A DNA stretch of 64,000 bases from Rhodopseudomonas sp. BAL398 (GCF_033001325.1 NZ_CP133111.1:3674501-3738500), one strand, 5' to 3'. Counted from the stretch's first letter, positions 24,821 through 35,683 are shown. Numbers and translations: made by a program. The notes: generated by a model not told the origin, from the letters alone.

Positions 24821-24872
24821 AAACTTCGAGGCTCGATGACATTTCGAATTTGATCTCTGAGGGAGATTTATC

Positions 24873-25673
24873 ATGTACGCCATGACCTATCACCGCCCCG
24901 CCACCGTCGAAGAAGCCGCGGCCCTGTTTGCCAAAGGCTCCGATTCCAAATATCTCGCTGGCGGCCACACTTTGCTGCCGGTGATGAAGCAGCGGCTGGC
25001 CGCGCCGAGCGACGTGATCGACATCGCCCGGATTCCGGCGCTGATCGGCATCGAGGCCAATGCCGACACGTTGACCATCAAGGCTGCGACCACCTATGTG
25101 GACATCGTCAACAGCGCCGAGGTGAAGCGTTCGATCCCGGCGATCGCGCATCTCACCTCGGTGGTCGGCGATCCCGCGGTGCGCGCGCGCGGCACCATCG
25201 GCGGCTCGGTCGCCACCAACGACCCCACCGCGGATTATCCGGCGGCGCTGCTGGCGCTCGGCGCCATGGTGAAGACCAACAGGCGCGAGATCCCCGCCGA
25301 TCAATTCTTCCAGGGGCTGTTCGCCACCGCGCTGGAGGACAATGAGATCATCACCGCGATCGCGTTTCCGATTCCCGCCAAGGCCGGCTACGCCAAATTT
25401 CGCAATCCGGCCTCGCGCTTCGCCCTCACCGGCGTCTTCGTGGCCAAGACCAAAGCCGGCGAGATCCGGGTCGCCGCCACCGGCGCGTCGCAGAACGGCG
25501 TGATGCGGGTGCCGGCGATCGAGGACGCGCTGAAGGCGAATTGGTCGGCAGCGGCGCTGGACGGCGTCAGGATTTCCGACGAAGGCCTGATGTCGGACAT
25601 CCACGGCAGCTCCGACTATCGCGCCAATCTGATCAAGGTGATGGCGAAACGCGCGGTCGAAGCGGCGGGCTGA
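24873..25673 (+). CDS. Molybdenum hydroxylase FAD subunit (CoxM-like)
   Basis: 266 residues with GAGGGAG as ribosome binding site. FAD-binding motifs are YLAGGHTLLPVMKQR near residue 27 and GTIGGSVATNDPTADYP near residue 108; the C-terminal CO-deh-flav domain is complete. It transfers electrons from CoxS to the respiratory chain or another acceptor. It lies third in an S-L-M order with a palindromic repeat in front, whereas classical CO dehydrogenase operons run M-S-L. It is similar in kind to the partial FAD subunit at 1-721. Confidence 0.93.
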   Translation: MYAMTYHRPATVEEAAALFAKGSDSKYLAGGHTLLPVMKQRLAAPSDVIDIARIPALIGIEANADTLTIKAATTYVDIVNSAEVKRSIPAIAHLTSVVGDPAVRARGTIGGSVATNDPTADYPAALLALGAMVKTNRREIPADQFFQGLFATALEDNEIITAIAFPIPAKAGYAKFRNPASRFALTGVFVAKTKAGEIRVAATGASQNGVMRVPAIEDALKANWSAAALDGVRISDEGLMSDIHGSSDYRANLIKVMAKRAVEAAG

Positions 25674-25871
25674 ATTCGGCGCGCTGAATTCCATCCCACG
25701 GCAAGCGGCGCGCCTCGCGGCGCGCCGTCTTTGTTTGTGGCCGTCGTTGTGTGTCTCCGACGCATGGCCGCATGCAGGAGTGCGGTTAAAAGTGGCTTGC
25801 CCTCGACGCAGCCAGCATAGAGAGTTTTCCGCAACGAGAACCGCGCGCCGCCCCAAGCGGCGCCATCAGAT

Positions 25872-26996
25872 ATGGGAAAACTCAAGGTGCAGGATTCAGC
25901 AACCATCTCCACCCCGACGCAACAGACCCGCAGCGGCCCGCTCGCCGGAATCCGGATTGTCGAATTTGCCGGCATCGGACCGGGCCCGTTCGCCTCCATG
26001 CTGTTGGCCGATATGGGCGCCGAGGTGATCACCCTGACCCGCGCCGGCCAGACGCCGACGGGCGCCGCGGCGCGCGGACGCACCCTGGTCGCGGTCGACC
26101 TCAAGGACAAGGCCGCAATTGCCGGCGTGCTGACGCTGCTCGACGGCGCCGACGCGCTGATCGAAGGCTATCGGCCGGGCGTGATGGAGCGGCTCGGCCT
26201 TGGTCCTGACGTTGTGATGGCGCGCAATCCGAAGCTGGTCTATGGCCGGATGACCGGCTGGGGCCAGAGCGGCCCGCTGGCGCAGGCCGCCGGCCATGAC
26301 ATCAACTACATCTCGATCACCGGCGCGCTGGCCGCAATCGGTCCGGCGGAACGCCCGGTGCCGCCGCTCAATCTGGTCGGCGATTTCGGCGGCGGCTCGC
26401 TCTATCTGGTGGTCGGCCTGCTCGCCGCGCTGCTGGAAGCCGGCAAGTCCGGCAAGGGCCAGGTGGTCGACGCCGCGATGTGCGACGGCGCCACCTCGCT
26501 GATCACCATGTTCTTCGACATGACCGCCAAGGGCGTCTGGAAGGAAAGCCGCGAGAGCAACATGCTCGACGGCGGCGCGCATTTCTACGGCACCTATGAG
26601 TGCAAGGACGGCGGCTTCGTCTCGCTCGGCTCGATCGAGCCGCAATTCTACGCGCTGCTGCGCCAGCATGCCGGGCTGAACGATCCGCAATTCGACGGCC
26701 AGATGGACAAGAAGAATTGGCCGGAGCTGAAACAGAAGCTGGCTGCGGTGTTCAAGACCAAGAGCCGCGACGAATGGTGCGCCATCATGGAAGGCACCGA
26801 TATCTGCTTTGCGCCGGTGCTGACGATGTCGGAGGCCACCAAGCATCCGCACATGGTCGCCCGCGAGGTGTTCATCACCCACGAAGGCCACACCCAGCCG
26901 GCACCGGCGCCGCGATTCTCGCGCACCCCCTCGGCGGCCCGCGCGCCGGTGACCGCGGACCTCGCCGGAATCGCCAAGCAATGGGGCCGGAGCTGA
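25872..26996 (+). CDS. CaiB/BaiF CoA-transferase family protein (alpha-methylacyl-CoA racemase-like)
   Basis: 374 residues. Family III CoA-transferase features: [20 protein letters not shown] at the N-terminus, then the [20 protein letters not shown] block with the His used by alpha-methylacyl-CoA racemases, [10 protein letters not shown] with the paired Asp, and a Glu further on. These His/Asp positions favour the racemase branch, which epimerises 2-methylacyl-CoA thioesters, over a transferase. It stands alone 200 nt after coxM and ends at a strong hairpin. Substrate unknown. Confidence 0.85.
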   Translation: MGKLKVQDSATISTPTQQTRSGPLAGIRIVEFAGIGPGPFASMLLADMGAEVITLTRAGQTPTGAAARGRTLVAVDLKDKAAIAGVLTLLDGADALIEGYRPGVMERLGLGPDVVMARNPKLVYGRMTGWGQSGPLAQAAGHDINYISITGALAAIGPAERPVPPLNLVGDFGGGSLYLVVGLLAALLEAGKSGKGQVVDAAMCDGATSLITMFFDMTAKGVWKESRESNMLDGGAHFYGTYECKDGGFVSLGSIEPQFYALLRQHAGLNDPQFDGQMDKKNWPELKQKLAAVFKTKSRDEWCAIMEGTDICFAPVLTMSEATKHPHMVAREVFITHEGHTQPAPAPRFSRTPSAARAPVTADLAGIAKQWGRS

Positions 26997-27013
26997 TCCG
27001 GCCGGACATTCGC

Positions 27014-27045
27014 AATCAGCGCAAGCGGCTCCGCTTGCGCTGATT
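27014..27045 (+). terminator. Strong hairpin after the CaiB/BaiF gene
   Basis: AATCAGCGCAAGCGG (27014-27028), CT, CCGCTTGCGCTGATT (27031-27045): 15-bp perfect arms 18 nt past the stop. No T-run follows, but the stem is strong enough to stop or protect transcripts arriving from either side. Confidence 0.6.
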
Positions 27046-27095
27046 GAAGCGATCGGCCTGCCGATCGACTGATACCTAAGGGCACGGCCTCTCGT

Positions 27096-27185
27096 TCGTC
27101 ATGCCCGGCCTTGTGCCGGGCATCCACGCCTTGAGCGCCGTGCTGGATCAAAGGCGTGGATGGCCGGGACAAGCCCGGCCAAGAC
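27096..27185. repeat. Palindromic intergenic repeat, family B
   Basis: Arms with GTCATGCCCGGCCTTGTGCC on the left and GGCCGGGACAAGCCCGGCC on the right, and inner arms CATCCACGCC and GGCGTGGATG. It lies between the convergent CaiB/BaiF and hppD genes and could end both transcripts. This type of element is widespread in related genomes (recollection). Confidence 0.7.
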
Positions 27186-27233
27186 GCGAGGACAAGTCGA
27201 AACCAAACGGCTTGGCATGACGCGCCGGCTCGC

Positions 27234-28352
<1,119 letters not shown>

Positions 28353-28434
28353 GGCTTCCTCCTGGTCTTGATTTGATCTGTTGATTGAAGTGTCGGTCAC
28401 TTTCGACGCAAGGTGCATGCAAATTGCAGCGCGT

Positions 28435-28453
28435 TATGCAAGTATGATGCATA
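28435..28453. promoter_or_regulatory. Dyad in the hppD/lrp gap
   Basis: TATGCA (28435-28440), 7-nt spacer, TGCATA (28448-28453), in a stretch rich in TGCA (also 28413-28427). Lrp-type proteins bind such short AT-containing dyads in tandem. The role is inferred from position between the divergent genes. Confidence 0.4.
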
Positions 28454-28481
28454 GCTTGTGCACCAAGAGGCCATTTCGCGC

Positions 28482-28958
28482 ATGATCCCGGTGGATGCTT
28501 TCGACCTCAGAATTCTCGCCGCGCTGCAGGACGACGGCCGGCTGACCAACCAGCAGCTGGCCGATGTCGCCGGGTTATCGGCCTCGCAATGCTCACGGCG
28601 GCGGATGCGGCTCGAGCAAGAGAACGTGATTTCGGGCTATCACGCCGACCTCGACAGCGAGGCGCTCGGCTTCCACGTCATCGCCTTCATCCACATCACG
28701 CTGGCGACGCACTCGCCCGACAATGCCAAGCGATTCCGCGCGCTGGTCAACCGGGTCGACGAGATTCAGGAGGCCTATTCGCTGACCGGCGACGCCGACT
28801 ATCTGCTCAAGACGGTGCTGCGCGACCTCAAGAGCCTGTCCGACATCGTCAACAAGGTGCTGATGCCGCATCCGAGCGTCGCCCATGTGCGCTCGTCGAT
28901 CGTGCTCGACCGGCTCAAGCAGACCGTGAAGCTGCCGCTGAAAGAGCTGGCGCGGTGA
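28482..28958 (+). CDS. Lrp/AsnC family transcriptional regulator
   Basis: 158 residues from the ATG at 28482 (MIPVDAFDLRILAALQDDGR); a GTG at 28458 would add eight residues. The N-terminal winged helix (TNQQLADVAGLSASQCSRRR) and the C-terminal RAM ligand domain (GDADYLLKTVLRDLKSL) are both complete. Divergent from hppD and convergent with fahA. Lrp-type proteins of this branch usually activate neighbouring amino-acid catabolic genes in response to the amino acid, here probably tyrosine or phenylalanine; the ligand is inferred. Confidence 0.92.
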   Translation: MIPVDAFDLRILAALQDDGRLTNQQLADVAGLSASQCSRRRMRLEQENVISGYHADLDSEALGFHVIAFIHITLATHSPDNAKRFRALVNRVDEIQEAYSLTGDADYLLKTVLRDLKSLSDIVNKVLMPHPSVAHVRSSIVLDRLKQTVKLPLKELAR

Positions 28959-28989
28959 CGCTACCTATCGCTGGCGCGATGCGGCCTTG

Positions 28990-30249
28990 CTACGTCGCCG
29001 GCAGGATCGTGCCTTCGACGTCGCCGAAGCCGATGCGGTAGCCCTCGCCCTGGCACCAGCCGCGCATCACCAGCGAGTCTCCGTCCTCGAGGAAGCTGCG
29101 GGTCTCGCCACTGGGCAGCTCGAACGGTTCGGCGCCGTTCCAGCTGATTTCCAAGAGGCTGCCGCGGCTATCCTTGTCCGGGCCGCTGATGGTGCCGGAG
29201 CCGAGCAGATCGCCGACATTCATGGCGCAGCCCGATGAGGCGTGATGAATCAGCTGCTGCACTGAGGACCAGTACATATATTTGAAATTGGTGGCGCAGA
29301 TCGTCGCCGGCGCGTTCATCGCCGCGCTGCGCAGCCCGACCTCGAGCGCCAGATCGTAATTGTTGGCGCCGCGCTGCTGCAGATAGGGCAGCGGCACCGG
29401 GTCCTGCGCCGGCCCCTGCAATCGGAACGGCTCCAGCGCTTCCCGCGTCACGATCCAAGGGCTGATCGAGGTGGCGAAGGCCTTGGCCTGGAACGGGCCG
29501 AGCGGCACATATTCCCATTGCTGGATGTCGCGCGCGCTCCAATCGTTCAGCAACACAAAGCCGAAGATCATCGCCTCGGCCTGCGCCTCCGTCAGCATCT
29601 CGCCCATCGTCGAGGATTGGCCCACCACGACGCCCATCTCCAATTCGAAATCGAGCCGTTTGCAGGGTCCGAAGCTCGGCAGCTCGGCGGAAGGCGGCTT
29701 CAACTGGCCGCGTGGCCGGCGGATCTTGGTGCCGCTGACCTCCACTGTGGAAGAGCGGCCGTTATAGCCGATCGGAATATGCAGCCAGTTCGGCAGAAGC
29801 GGATTGGACTTGTCGCGGAACATGGCGCCGACATTGCTGGCATGTTCCTTCGACGAATAGAAATCGGTGAAGCCTTCGACCCGCAGCGGCAGGTGCAGCC
29901 TGGCCTCGGCCAGCGGGATCAGTGCTTTCGCGCGCAGCGCCGCGTCGTCGCGCAATTCCGGATTGTCGTGGCGCAGCAGGGTGCTGATCCGCGCCCGGGT
30001 CCGCGACCAGATCTCGGGGCCCAGCGCCATGAAACCATTGATCGACGGTTGCGCGAACACGCCCTGCGCGCCGTCGAGCAATCCCGCCGATTGCAGCGCG
30101 GCAAGATCCAGCACGAAATCCCCGATCGCCACCCCGACGCGCGGCGCCGCCTTGGTTGAGAACACCCCATAGGGAAGATTCTGGATCGGGAAGTCGCAGT
30201 CGGGCTTCACCTCGATGAAGGAGCGGAGTGTCGGATCGTTGGGGTGCAT
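28990..30249 (-). CDS. fahA: Fumarylacetoacetase
   Basis: 419 residues, full length for eukaryotic-type fumarylacetoacetase. Motifs include the metal/substrate segment FTDFYSSKEHASNVGAMFR with the catalytic His near residue 135, the acidic metal ligands in DFELEMGVVVG, LLNDWSARDIQQWEY, and GSGTISGP. It splits fumarylacetoacetate into fumarate and acetoacetate, the last step of homogentisate breakdown. It is separated from maiA by a palindromic repeat but is on the same strand, so read-through is possible. Confidence 0.96.
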   Translation of the reverse strand: MHPNDPTLRSFIEVKPDCDFPIQNLPYGVFSTKAAPRVGVAIGDFVLDLAALQSAGLLDGAQGVFAQPSINGFMALGPEIWSRTRARISTLLRHDNPELRDDAALRAKALIPLAEARLHLPLRVEGFTDFYSSKEHASNVGAMFRDKSNPLLPNWLHIPIGYNGRSSTVEVSGTKIRRPRGQLKPPSAELPSFGPCKRLDFELEMGVVVGQSSTMGEMLTEAQAEAMIFGFVLLNDWSARDIQQWEYVPLGPFQAKAFATSISPWIVTREALEPFRLQGPAQDPVPLPYLQQRGANNYDLALEVGLRSAAMNAPATICATNFKYMYWSSVQQLIHHASSGCAMNVGDLLGSGTISGPDKDSRGSLLEISWNGAEPFELPSGETRSFLEDGDSLVMRGWCQGEGYRIGFGDVEGTILPAT

Positions 30250-30296
30250 GAAATGTCCTGGGACGTTGAACGGTGCGGGCGGATCGTGGAGCTTTC

Positions 30297-30449
30297 TTCA
30301 CCCTCCCCTGGAGGGGGAGGGTCGGCGGGAAGCGCGCGAAGCGCGGTGCACGCCGGGGTGGGGTGAGCCGCGGGCACGGCGCATAACCTCTTCGCCACCC
30401 CACCCCGCTCGCTGACGCGAGCGACCCTCCCCCTCCAGGGGAGGGTGAA
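30297..30449. repeat. Palindromic intergenic repeat, family C
   Basis: 27-bp perfect inverted arms (30297-30323 and 30423-30449), beginning TTCACCCTCCCCTGGAGGGG and ending GAGGGTGAA, enclose a 99-nt core with its own short arms (GGGGTGGGGTGAG and CACCCCACCCCG). It lies between maiA and fahA. Its CCCTCCCC modules resemble those at 57191-57395. Confidence 0.8.
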
Positions 30450-30540
30450 CCGCGCTGTGAGCGCAAACGCTCATATGCGATCGCCTTGCCGCACGCGAGG
30501 AAAGGTCGAGAAGGCTCGCGCGCAACATGAGCTGGCATGC

Positions 30541-31200
30541 TCACTCCGCATCCGGCTGGCGGCCGGGCTCGGCCGCGGTGAAGGCCTCGATCTTCAGCGC
30601 CTCGGCCTCGATCTGGCGGATCCGCTCGAATGGCGCCAGATCGGCGTCGAACCGCCTTGCGTTGAAAACCTGCGGCACGATGCACAGATCGGCCAGCGTC
30701 GGCGCCTCGCCATAGGCGAACGGTCCCGGCGTCTGCGCCAGACGCGCCTCGATCGCGACGAAGCCGGCTTCGATCCACTCCTTCGACCAGCGCGCGCGTT
30801 CGGTCGCGTCGACGCCGAGTTCGGTCAGCCGGGCCAGCACCCGCAGATTGCCGAGCGGATGGATGTCACAACACACCGCATAGGCAATCTCGCGCACGAT
30901 CGCCCGAGCCTTGACATCCTTCGGCAGCAGCGGCGGCTCGGGATGGCTCTCGTCGAGATATTCGATGATCGCCAAGGATTGCGCCAGGTTGAAATCGCCC
31001 TCGCTCCAATACGGCACCAGCCCGGCCGGATTGATCCAGCGAAAGGCTTCGAGGTTCTGCTCACCATTGCGCAGATGCACGTAGCGCTGCGCGACGACGA
31101 TACCCTTGAGGTTGAGCGCGATCCGCACTCGGTACGCCGCCGAGGACCGGAAATATCCATACAGCACAGCGGCGGCGTGATCCTGGGGCGGCTTGGTCAT
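30541..31200 (-). CDS. maiA: Maleylacetoacetate isomerase (zeta-class glutathione transferase)
   Basis: 219 residues from the ATG at 31200, overlapping the hmgA stop (ATGA). Thioredoxin-like N-terminal domain with [18 protein letters not shown], the zeta-class glutathione-site motif (usual form SSCSxRVRIAL; here Ala replaces Cys), and [14 protein letters not shown]. The C-terminal helical domain is complete ([18 protein letters not shown]). It isomerises maleylacetoacetate to fumarylacetoacetate with glutathione. Confidence 0.93.
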   Translation of the reverse strand: MTKPPQDHAAAVLYGYFRSSAAYRVRIALNLKGIVVAQRYVHLRNGEQNLEAFRWINPAGLVPYWSEGDFNLAQSLAIIEYLDESHPEPPLLPKDVKARAIVREIAYAVCCDIHPLGNLRVLARLTELGVDATERARWSKEWIEAGFVAIEARLAQTPGPFAYGEAPTLADLCIVPQVFNARRFDADLAPFERIRQIEAEALKIEAFTAAEPGRQPDAE

Positions 31201-32543
31201 GGCCGGCCCGGATCGAAGCGCTTCTCGATCCCGTTCCAGCAATCGGCGTAATCGGGCTGCAACGCCCCGGCTGTCGCCGCATATTCGGTGACGCGCTGCG
31301 GGTAGCGGGTCTCCAGCATGAACGCCATCGTGCCGGTGAGCTTGACCGGTTTCAGTTCGCCATTCGTGGCATGATCGAAGGCTTCGCGGTCCGGCCCATG
31401 CGGCAGCATCATATTGTGCAGCGACGCGCCGCCGGGGACGAAGCCCTGCGGCTTGGCGTCATAGGTGCCGTAGATCAGCCCCATGAATTCCGACATGATA
31501 TTCATGTGATACCATGGCGGCCGGAACGTGTTTTCCGCCACCATCCAGCGTTCCGGAAAGATCACGAAATCGATATTGGCGGTTCCGGCGGTTTCCGACG
31601 GCGAGGTCAGCACGGTGAAGATCGACGGATCGGGATGATCGAAGCCGATTGCGCCGACCGGAGAGAACGTCCGCAGGTCGTATTTATATGGTGCGTAATT
31701 GCCGTGCCACGCCGCCACGTCGATCGGCGAATGCGGCAATCTGGTCATCCACAACGCGCCGCCCCATTTGACGAATAGTTCGGTCGGGCTGTCCTTGTCC
31801 TCATAGGCGGCCACCGGGGTGAGAAAGTCGCGCGCATTGGCGAGGCAATTGGCGCCGATCGGGCCGCGCTCCGGCAGCGTGAAGGCGCCGCCATAATTCT
31901 CGCACAGATAGCCGCGCGCCGGGCCGTCGATCAGTTCGACCCGGAACTTGACGCCGCGCGGGATCACCACGATCTCGCCGGGCTCCGCATCGATCACGCC
32001 GAATTCGGTGACGAAGCGCAGCCGGCCCTGTTGCGGCACGAACAGCATTTCGCCGTCGGCATTGTAGAAATGCTGATCCACCATCGAGGCGGTGATCAGA
32101 TAGATATGCGCCGCCATGCCGGCCTGGGTATTGACGTCACCCGCGGTGGTCATGGTCCGCACGCTTTGCAGGAAGGTCAGCTGCTCGCTCGGCATCGGCG
32201 CGGGGTCCCAGCGCAGCTGCTCGATCGGCATGTCGTATTCCAGGCATGGGGCGGAACGCCACAGCCCGGCATCGACCTTGGTGAAGCGACCGGAATGCTT
32301 CACCGACGGGCGGATGCGATACAGCCAGGAGCGCTCATTGCTGCCGCGCGGCGCGGTGAACGGCGAGCCCGACAGCTGCTCGGCATAGAGCCCATAGGGC
32401 GCGCGCTGCGGCGAGTTGCGCCCCACCGGCAGCGCGCCGGGCAACGCTTCGGTCTCGAACGAATTGCCGAAGCCCGACATGTAGCCCGGCGTGACGCCGA
32501 CGGTGCTGCGATTGATGACGTCAGGCGCGGTGTTGATGTTCAT
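31197..32543 (-). CDS. hmgA: Homogentisate 1,2-dioxygenase
   Basis: 448 residues, full family length, starting [20 protein letters not shown]. The N-terminal [17 protein letters not shown] is highly characteristic. Iron ligands are His and Glu in [14 protein letters not shown] and His in [15 protein letters not shown]. It opens the homogentisate ring to maleylacetoacetate. It is coupled to maiA by a 4-nt overlap, and the metallo-beta-lactamase-fold gene lies 51 nt upstream on the same strand. Confidence 0.97.
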   Translation of the reverse strand: MNINTAPDVINRSTVGVTPGYMSGFGNSFETEALPGALPVGRNSPQRAPYGLYAEQLSGSPFTAPRGSNERSWLYRIRPSVKHSGRFTKVDAGLWRSAPCLEYDMPIEQLRWDPAPMPSEQLTFLQSVRTMTTAGDVNTQAGMAAHIYLITASMVDQHFYNADGEMLFVPQQGRLRFVTEFGVIDAEPGEIVVIPRGVKFRVELIDGPARGYLCENYGGAFTLPERGPIGANCLANARDFLTPVAAYEDKDSPTELFVKWGGALWMTRLPHSPIDVAAWHGNYAPYKYDLRTFSPVGAIGFDHPDPSIFTVLTSPSETAGTANIDFVIFPERWMVAENTFRPPWYHMNIMSEFMGLIYGTYDAKPQGFVPGGASLHNMMLPHGPDREAFDHATNGELKPVKLTGTMAFMLETRYPQRVTEYAATAGALQPDYADCWNGIEKRFDPGRP

Positions 32544-32594
32544 GTCATCCTCCGATCGGTTTGCGCATGATCTCGACCGAGACCCGCTTCACAA

Positions 32595-33545
32595 TCATCC
32601 TTGCAGGGCGGCCCACATCTCCCGGTCGCGCTCGGCGGTCCAGATCACCGGATCCTCGATTCCCGACGCCTCGTCGAAGGCGCGCGAGACGTTGAACGGC
32701 AGGCAATGTTCGTAGATCGCAAAGCTGGAGAATTTCGGGTCCATCACCTCGCGGCACGCCGCCATGGTGTCCTTCAAGGAGCGGCCCTTGGCCACCGAGA
32801 TTTCGGCGGCGCCATACAGCGTGGCGACGAAATCGCGCGTCATCGCGATCGCCTCGCGGGTGGTCTCCAGCCCGGTCAGCGCATCGCCGCGACCGGGCGC
32901 GATCGCCTTGGGATTGAAATCGCGGATCTCGTTCAGCGTCATCGGCCAATCCCGCAAATAGGCGTCGCCGCAATAACACGCCGAATGATATTCAATCAGG
33001 TCGCCGGAGAACATCACTTCGGCGTCCGGCACCCAGGCGACGATATCACCTGAGGTATGGCCGGCGCCGAGCTGGATCAAGCGCACCTCGCGCTTGCCGA
33101 GCCAGATCGACATCTCGCCCTCGAAGGTCAGCGTCGGCCAGGTCAGGCCTGGAATGCTCTCGGCGTCCTGGAACAGCCGCGGGAACCGGCCATATTCGGA
33201 ATCCCAGTCCTGCTGGCCGCGCTCGTCGATCAGCCGATGGGTTTCCTGCGAGGCGATGATACCCTCGGCTTGATAGGCCGAGGCGCCGAGCACGCGCACG
33301 GCGTGATAATGCGACAGCACGACATATTTGATCGGCTTGTCGGTGACGGTCTTGACCTGCTCGATCACCTTGTTGGCCATCGCCGGCGTCGCCTGGGCAT
33401 CGAACACGATGCAGCCGTCCTCGCCGACGATCACCGCCGAATTCGGGTCACCCTCCGCGGTGAAAGCGTAGAGATCAGTGCCGATCTCCGAGAAGGTGAC
33501 TTTCTTTTCCACCATGTCGGTGGTGGATGCGAAACCCTTGGCCAT
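32595..33545 (-). CDS. Metallo-beta-lactamase-fold protein with altered metal motif
   Basis: 316 residues. The MBL fold is clear (CIVFDAQATPAMANKVIEQV, LGAGHTSGDIVAW, MFSGDLIEYHSA), but the HxHxDH motif reads SHYHAVRVLGASAY: His79 and His81 are kept while the Asp and His at 83-84 are Val and Arg. The second metal site should therefore be lost or altered. Located just upstream of hmgA in the same direction, it probably acts on a pathway intermediate or side product, but the reaction cannot be named. Confidence 0.85.
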   Translation of the reverse strand: MAKGFASTTDMVEKKVTFSEIGTDLYAFTAEGDPNSAVIVGEDGCIVFDAQATPAMANKVIEQVKTVTDKPIKYVVLSHYHAVRVLGASAYQAEGIIASQETHRLIDERGQQDWDSEYGRFPRLFQDAESIPGLTWPTLTFEGEMSIWLGKREVRLIQLGAGHTSGDIVAWVPDAEVMFSGDLIEYHSACYCGDAYLRDWPMTLNEIRDFNPKAIAPGRGDALTGLETTREAIAMTRDFVATLYGAAEISVAKGRSLKDTMAACREVMDPKFSSFAIYEHCLPFNVSRAFDEASGIEDPVIWTAERDREMWAALQG

Positions 33546-33590
33546 TTGTTGTAATTCCTTCGACTTCAGTCGTTACCGTGAATAGAGCCC

Positions 33591-33711
33591 GTCATTGCGA
33601 GGAGCGAAGCGACGAAGCAATCCAGGGCCGCAGTACGCGGAGCCCCTGGATTGCTTCGCGGAGCCTGTCATCGGGCGGCGCTTGGCGCCGACCCGTTGGC
33701 TCGCAATGACG
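33591..33711. repeat. Palindromic intergenic repeat, family A copy 2
   Basis: Ends GTCATTGCGAGGAGCGAAGC and GGCTCGCAATGACGAG, inner arms AAGCAATCCAGGG and CCCTGGATTGCTTCG. Same modules as 24710-24820 and 62059-62145. It sits between the DUF2783 gene and the MBL-fold gene. Confidence 0.8.
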
Positions 33712-33719
33712 AGCGGGGT

Positions 33720-33938
33720 TCATTGCGGCGGCTTCGGGGCGGCGTTGACGCTCTTCTTCGCCAGCGCCAACGCCTCGCCCAGCACGCCGAGATCGCCGAT
33801 GTGATTGGCCAGAACCAGCACCAAAGCGGCGTCGAGCGCGGCGCTCTGCTCGTCGCTGATGCCGCGATGCGCCTCCACGATCAGCCGATAGGCGGCGTCG
33901 GGATCGGCGAAATTGCTTTGCGTCGACAGCGCCATCAT
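33720..33938 (-). CDS. DUF2783-family small protein
   Basis: 72 residues beginning MMALSTQSNFADPDAAYRLI, with EAHRGISDEQSAALDAALVL and LANHIGDLGVLGEALALA; this is the DUF2783 pattern, a short helical protein. The two adjacent ATGs (33938, 33935) lie 6 nt after the stop of the flavin monooxygenase, and family members commonly follow such monooxygenases. A role as an accessory or stabilising subunit is inferred. Confidence 0.82.
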   Translation of the reverse strand: MMALSTQSNFADPDAAYRLIVEAHRGISDEQSAALDAALVLVLANHIGDLGVLGEALALAKKSVNAAPKPPQ

Positions 33939-33944
33939 CCCTCC

Positions 33945-35555
33945 TCACCCTCGCCCGCTGGCGCGCGCGAGCGCCGCCTCGATCGCCTCGCTCGTCGGAT
34001 GCTTAAATCGTGCGGCCACATAGCCGTCGGGCCGCAGCAGATAGGCGGCGCCGGGCGCGGCATCGTAGCGGCGCGCGAACCATCCGGTCTCGTCGCGCAG
34101 CGGCGAGTCGGGACCGATGGCCAGATGACGGACGCCTTGCGGCAGCGCCGGCGCGGCGCCATTGGCGCTTTGCAGCAGTACGAAGCCGCGGCCCGCGGCC
34201 TTGAACGCGTCGGTCAAGAAGATCGGCTCGCCGGCGGCCGAGGTCAGCGGCGCATCCAGCATGTGGGCGCCGGGGCGCGGCCCCGCCCCCCAGGCCTCAA
34301 TATCGGCAGTCGACAGCGGGCTGTCATAGACCGACGGCACCGACAGCCGTCCGCCATTGACCATGCGCTTAGCGAAATCGACGTCCTTAGCCAACCCCAA
34401 CACGGCGTCGCGCAGCCGGCGCTCCTGTTTCGAGTGCGGCGCGATGAAATCGGTCGAACGCGTCGAGGCGCGGATGTTCTCATTGGCGGCGAGGCCGCGC
34501 TCGATCTCGTAGCTGTCGAGCAGGCCGGCGGGCGCCTGCCCGCGCAGCACCAGATCGAGCTTCCAGCCCAGGTTCTCGGCGTCCTCAAGACCCGAATTGG
34601 CGCCGCGGGCGCCGAATGGCGAGACCTGATGCGCGGAATCGCCGGCGAAGATCACCCGCTCGTGCAGGAAGCGCTGCATTCGCCGGCACTGAAATTTATA
34701 GACCGAGATCCATTCGAAGCTGAAATCGCCATGGCCGAGCATCCGCTCGATCCGCGGCCGCACATTCTCCGGTAGTCGCTCGACCGCCGGATCGGCCTCG
34801 GGGCCGATCTGCAGATCGATCCGCCAGACATTGTCGGGCTGGCGATGCAGCAAGGCCGACTGGCCGGAATGGAACGGGGGATCGAACCAGAACCAGCGTT
34901 CGGTCGGGAATTCCGCATTCATCTTGACGTCGGCGATCAGGAACTGATCCTCGAACACCTCACCCTCGAAATCCGCGCCGACCAGGCCGCGCAGGCTGGA
35001 GCGCGCGCCGTCGCAGGCCACCACATAATCGGCGGCAAGGCGATAGGACCCTTCCGGCGTCTCGACCGTCAGCCCGGCATGGTCGTTGTGCTGATGCATC
35101 GCCGTGACCTTGTTGCGCCAGCGCAGATCGATTTGCGGCAATTGTTGCACCCGCTCGACCAGATAGGCCTCGGCGTAATATTGCTGCAGGTTGATGAAGG
35201 CCGGCATTTTGTGGCCGGTCTCCGGCAACAGATCGAACTGGTAGACCATGTCATTGCCGCGAAAGATCTTGCCGACCTGCCACACCACGCCCTTCTCGAC
35301 CATGCGGTTCGCAACGCCGAGCCGGTCCCAGACCTCCAGCGCGCGCTTGGAAAAGCAGATCGCGCGCGAGCCCTCGCCGATCCGGTCGGCGTCGTCGAGC
35401 AGCACCACCTTTTGCCCGCGCTGCGCCAGATCGATCGCCAGCGACAGCCCGACCGGGCCGGCGCCGACCACGACCACCGGATGCCGCGCAGCATCGCCGC
35501 GATCCTGATCCGGATGCCGACGATAGCCGAACTGAAGCTGATGAGGCTGCGTCAT
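33945..35555 (-). CDS. FAD-dependent aromatic monooxygenase (MhpA/PheA-type)
   Basis: 536 residues from the ATG at 35555 (a TTG three codons upstream is possible). Class A flavin hydroxylase motifs: GxGxxG in VVVVGAGPVGLSLAIDLAQR, the DG motif ADYVVACDGARSSLRG, and the GD motif VIFAGDSAHQVSPFGARGAN. The C-terminal thioredoxin-like domain of this branch is present. Such enzymes hydroxylate phenolic acids using NAD(P)H and O2. Its place upstream of DUF2783, the MBL protein and hmgA suggests it makes homogentisate or another ring-cleavage substrate, for example from a hydroxyphenylacetate; this is inferred. Confidence 0.9.
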   Translation of the reverse strand: MTQPHQLQFGYRRHPDQDRGDAARHPVVVVGAGPVGLSLAIDLAQRGQKVVLLDDADRIGEGSRAICFSKRALEVWDRLGVANRMVEKGVVWQVGKIFRGNDMVYQFDLLPETGHKMPAFINLQQYYAEAYLVERVQQLPQIDLRWRNKVTAMHQHNDHAGLTVETPEGSYRLAADYVVACDGARSSLRGLVGADFEGEVFEDQFLIADVKMNAEFPTERWFWFDPPFHSGQSALLHRQPDNVWRIDLQIGPEADPAVERLPENVRPRIERMLGHGDFSFEWISVYKFQCRRMQRFLHERVIFAGDSAHQVSPFGARGANSGLEDAENLGWKLDLVLRGQAPAGLLDSYEIERGLAANENIRASTRSTDFIAPHSKQERRLRDAVLGLAKDVDFAKRMVNGGRLSVPSVYDSPLSTADIEAWGAGPRPGAHMLDAPLTSAAGEPIFLTDAFKAAGRGFVLLQSANGAAPALPQGVRHLAIGPDSPLRDETGWFARRYDAAPGAAYLLRPDGYVAARFKHPTSEAIEAALARASGRG

Positions 35556-35621
35556 CGCGGGCAAAGCGCTCGAACCCGCAATTCTGGCATCGCGCTGGTC
35601 AAGCTTCCCTCCCTCATGATA

Positions 35622-35635
35622 GTTTCATTTGCAAC
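35622..35635. promoter_or_regulatory. Candidate MarR operator before the monooxygenase
   Basis: GTTTCATTTGCAAC, an imperfect dyad (GTT.CA./.TG.AAC) in the 128-nt gap between the divergent monooxygenase and MarR genes. Size and position fit a MarR dimer site; the assignment is tentative. Confidence 0.35.
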
Positions 35636-35683
35636 CATTTAAGCCGCGATTGCGCTTCGGCGCAACCCGACTGGGAGACTATT

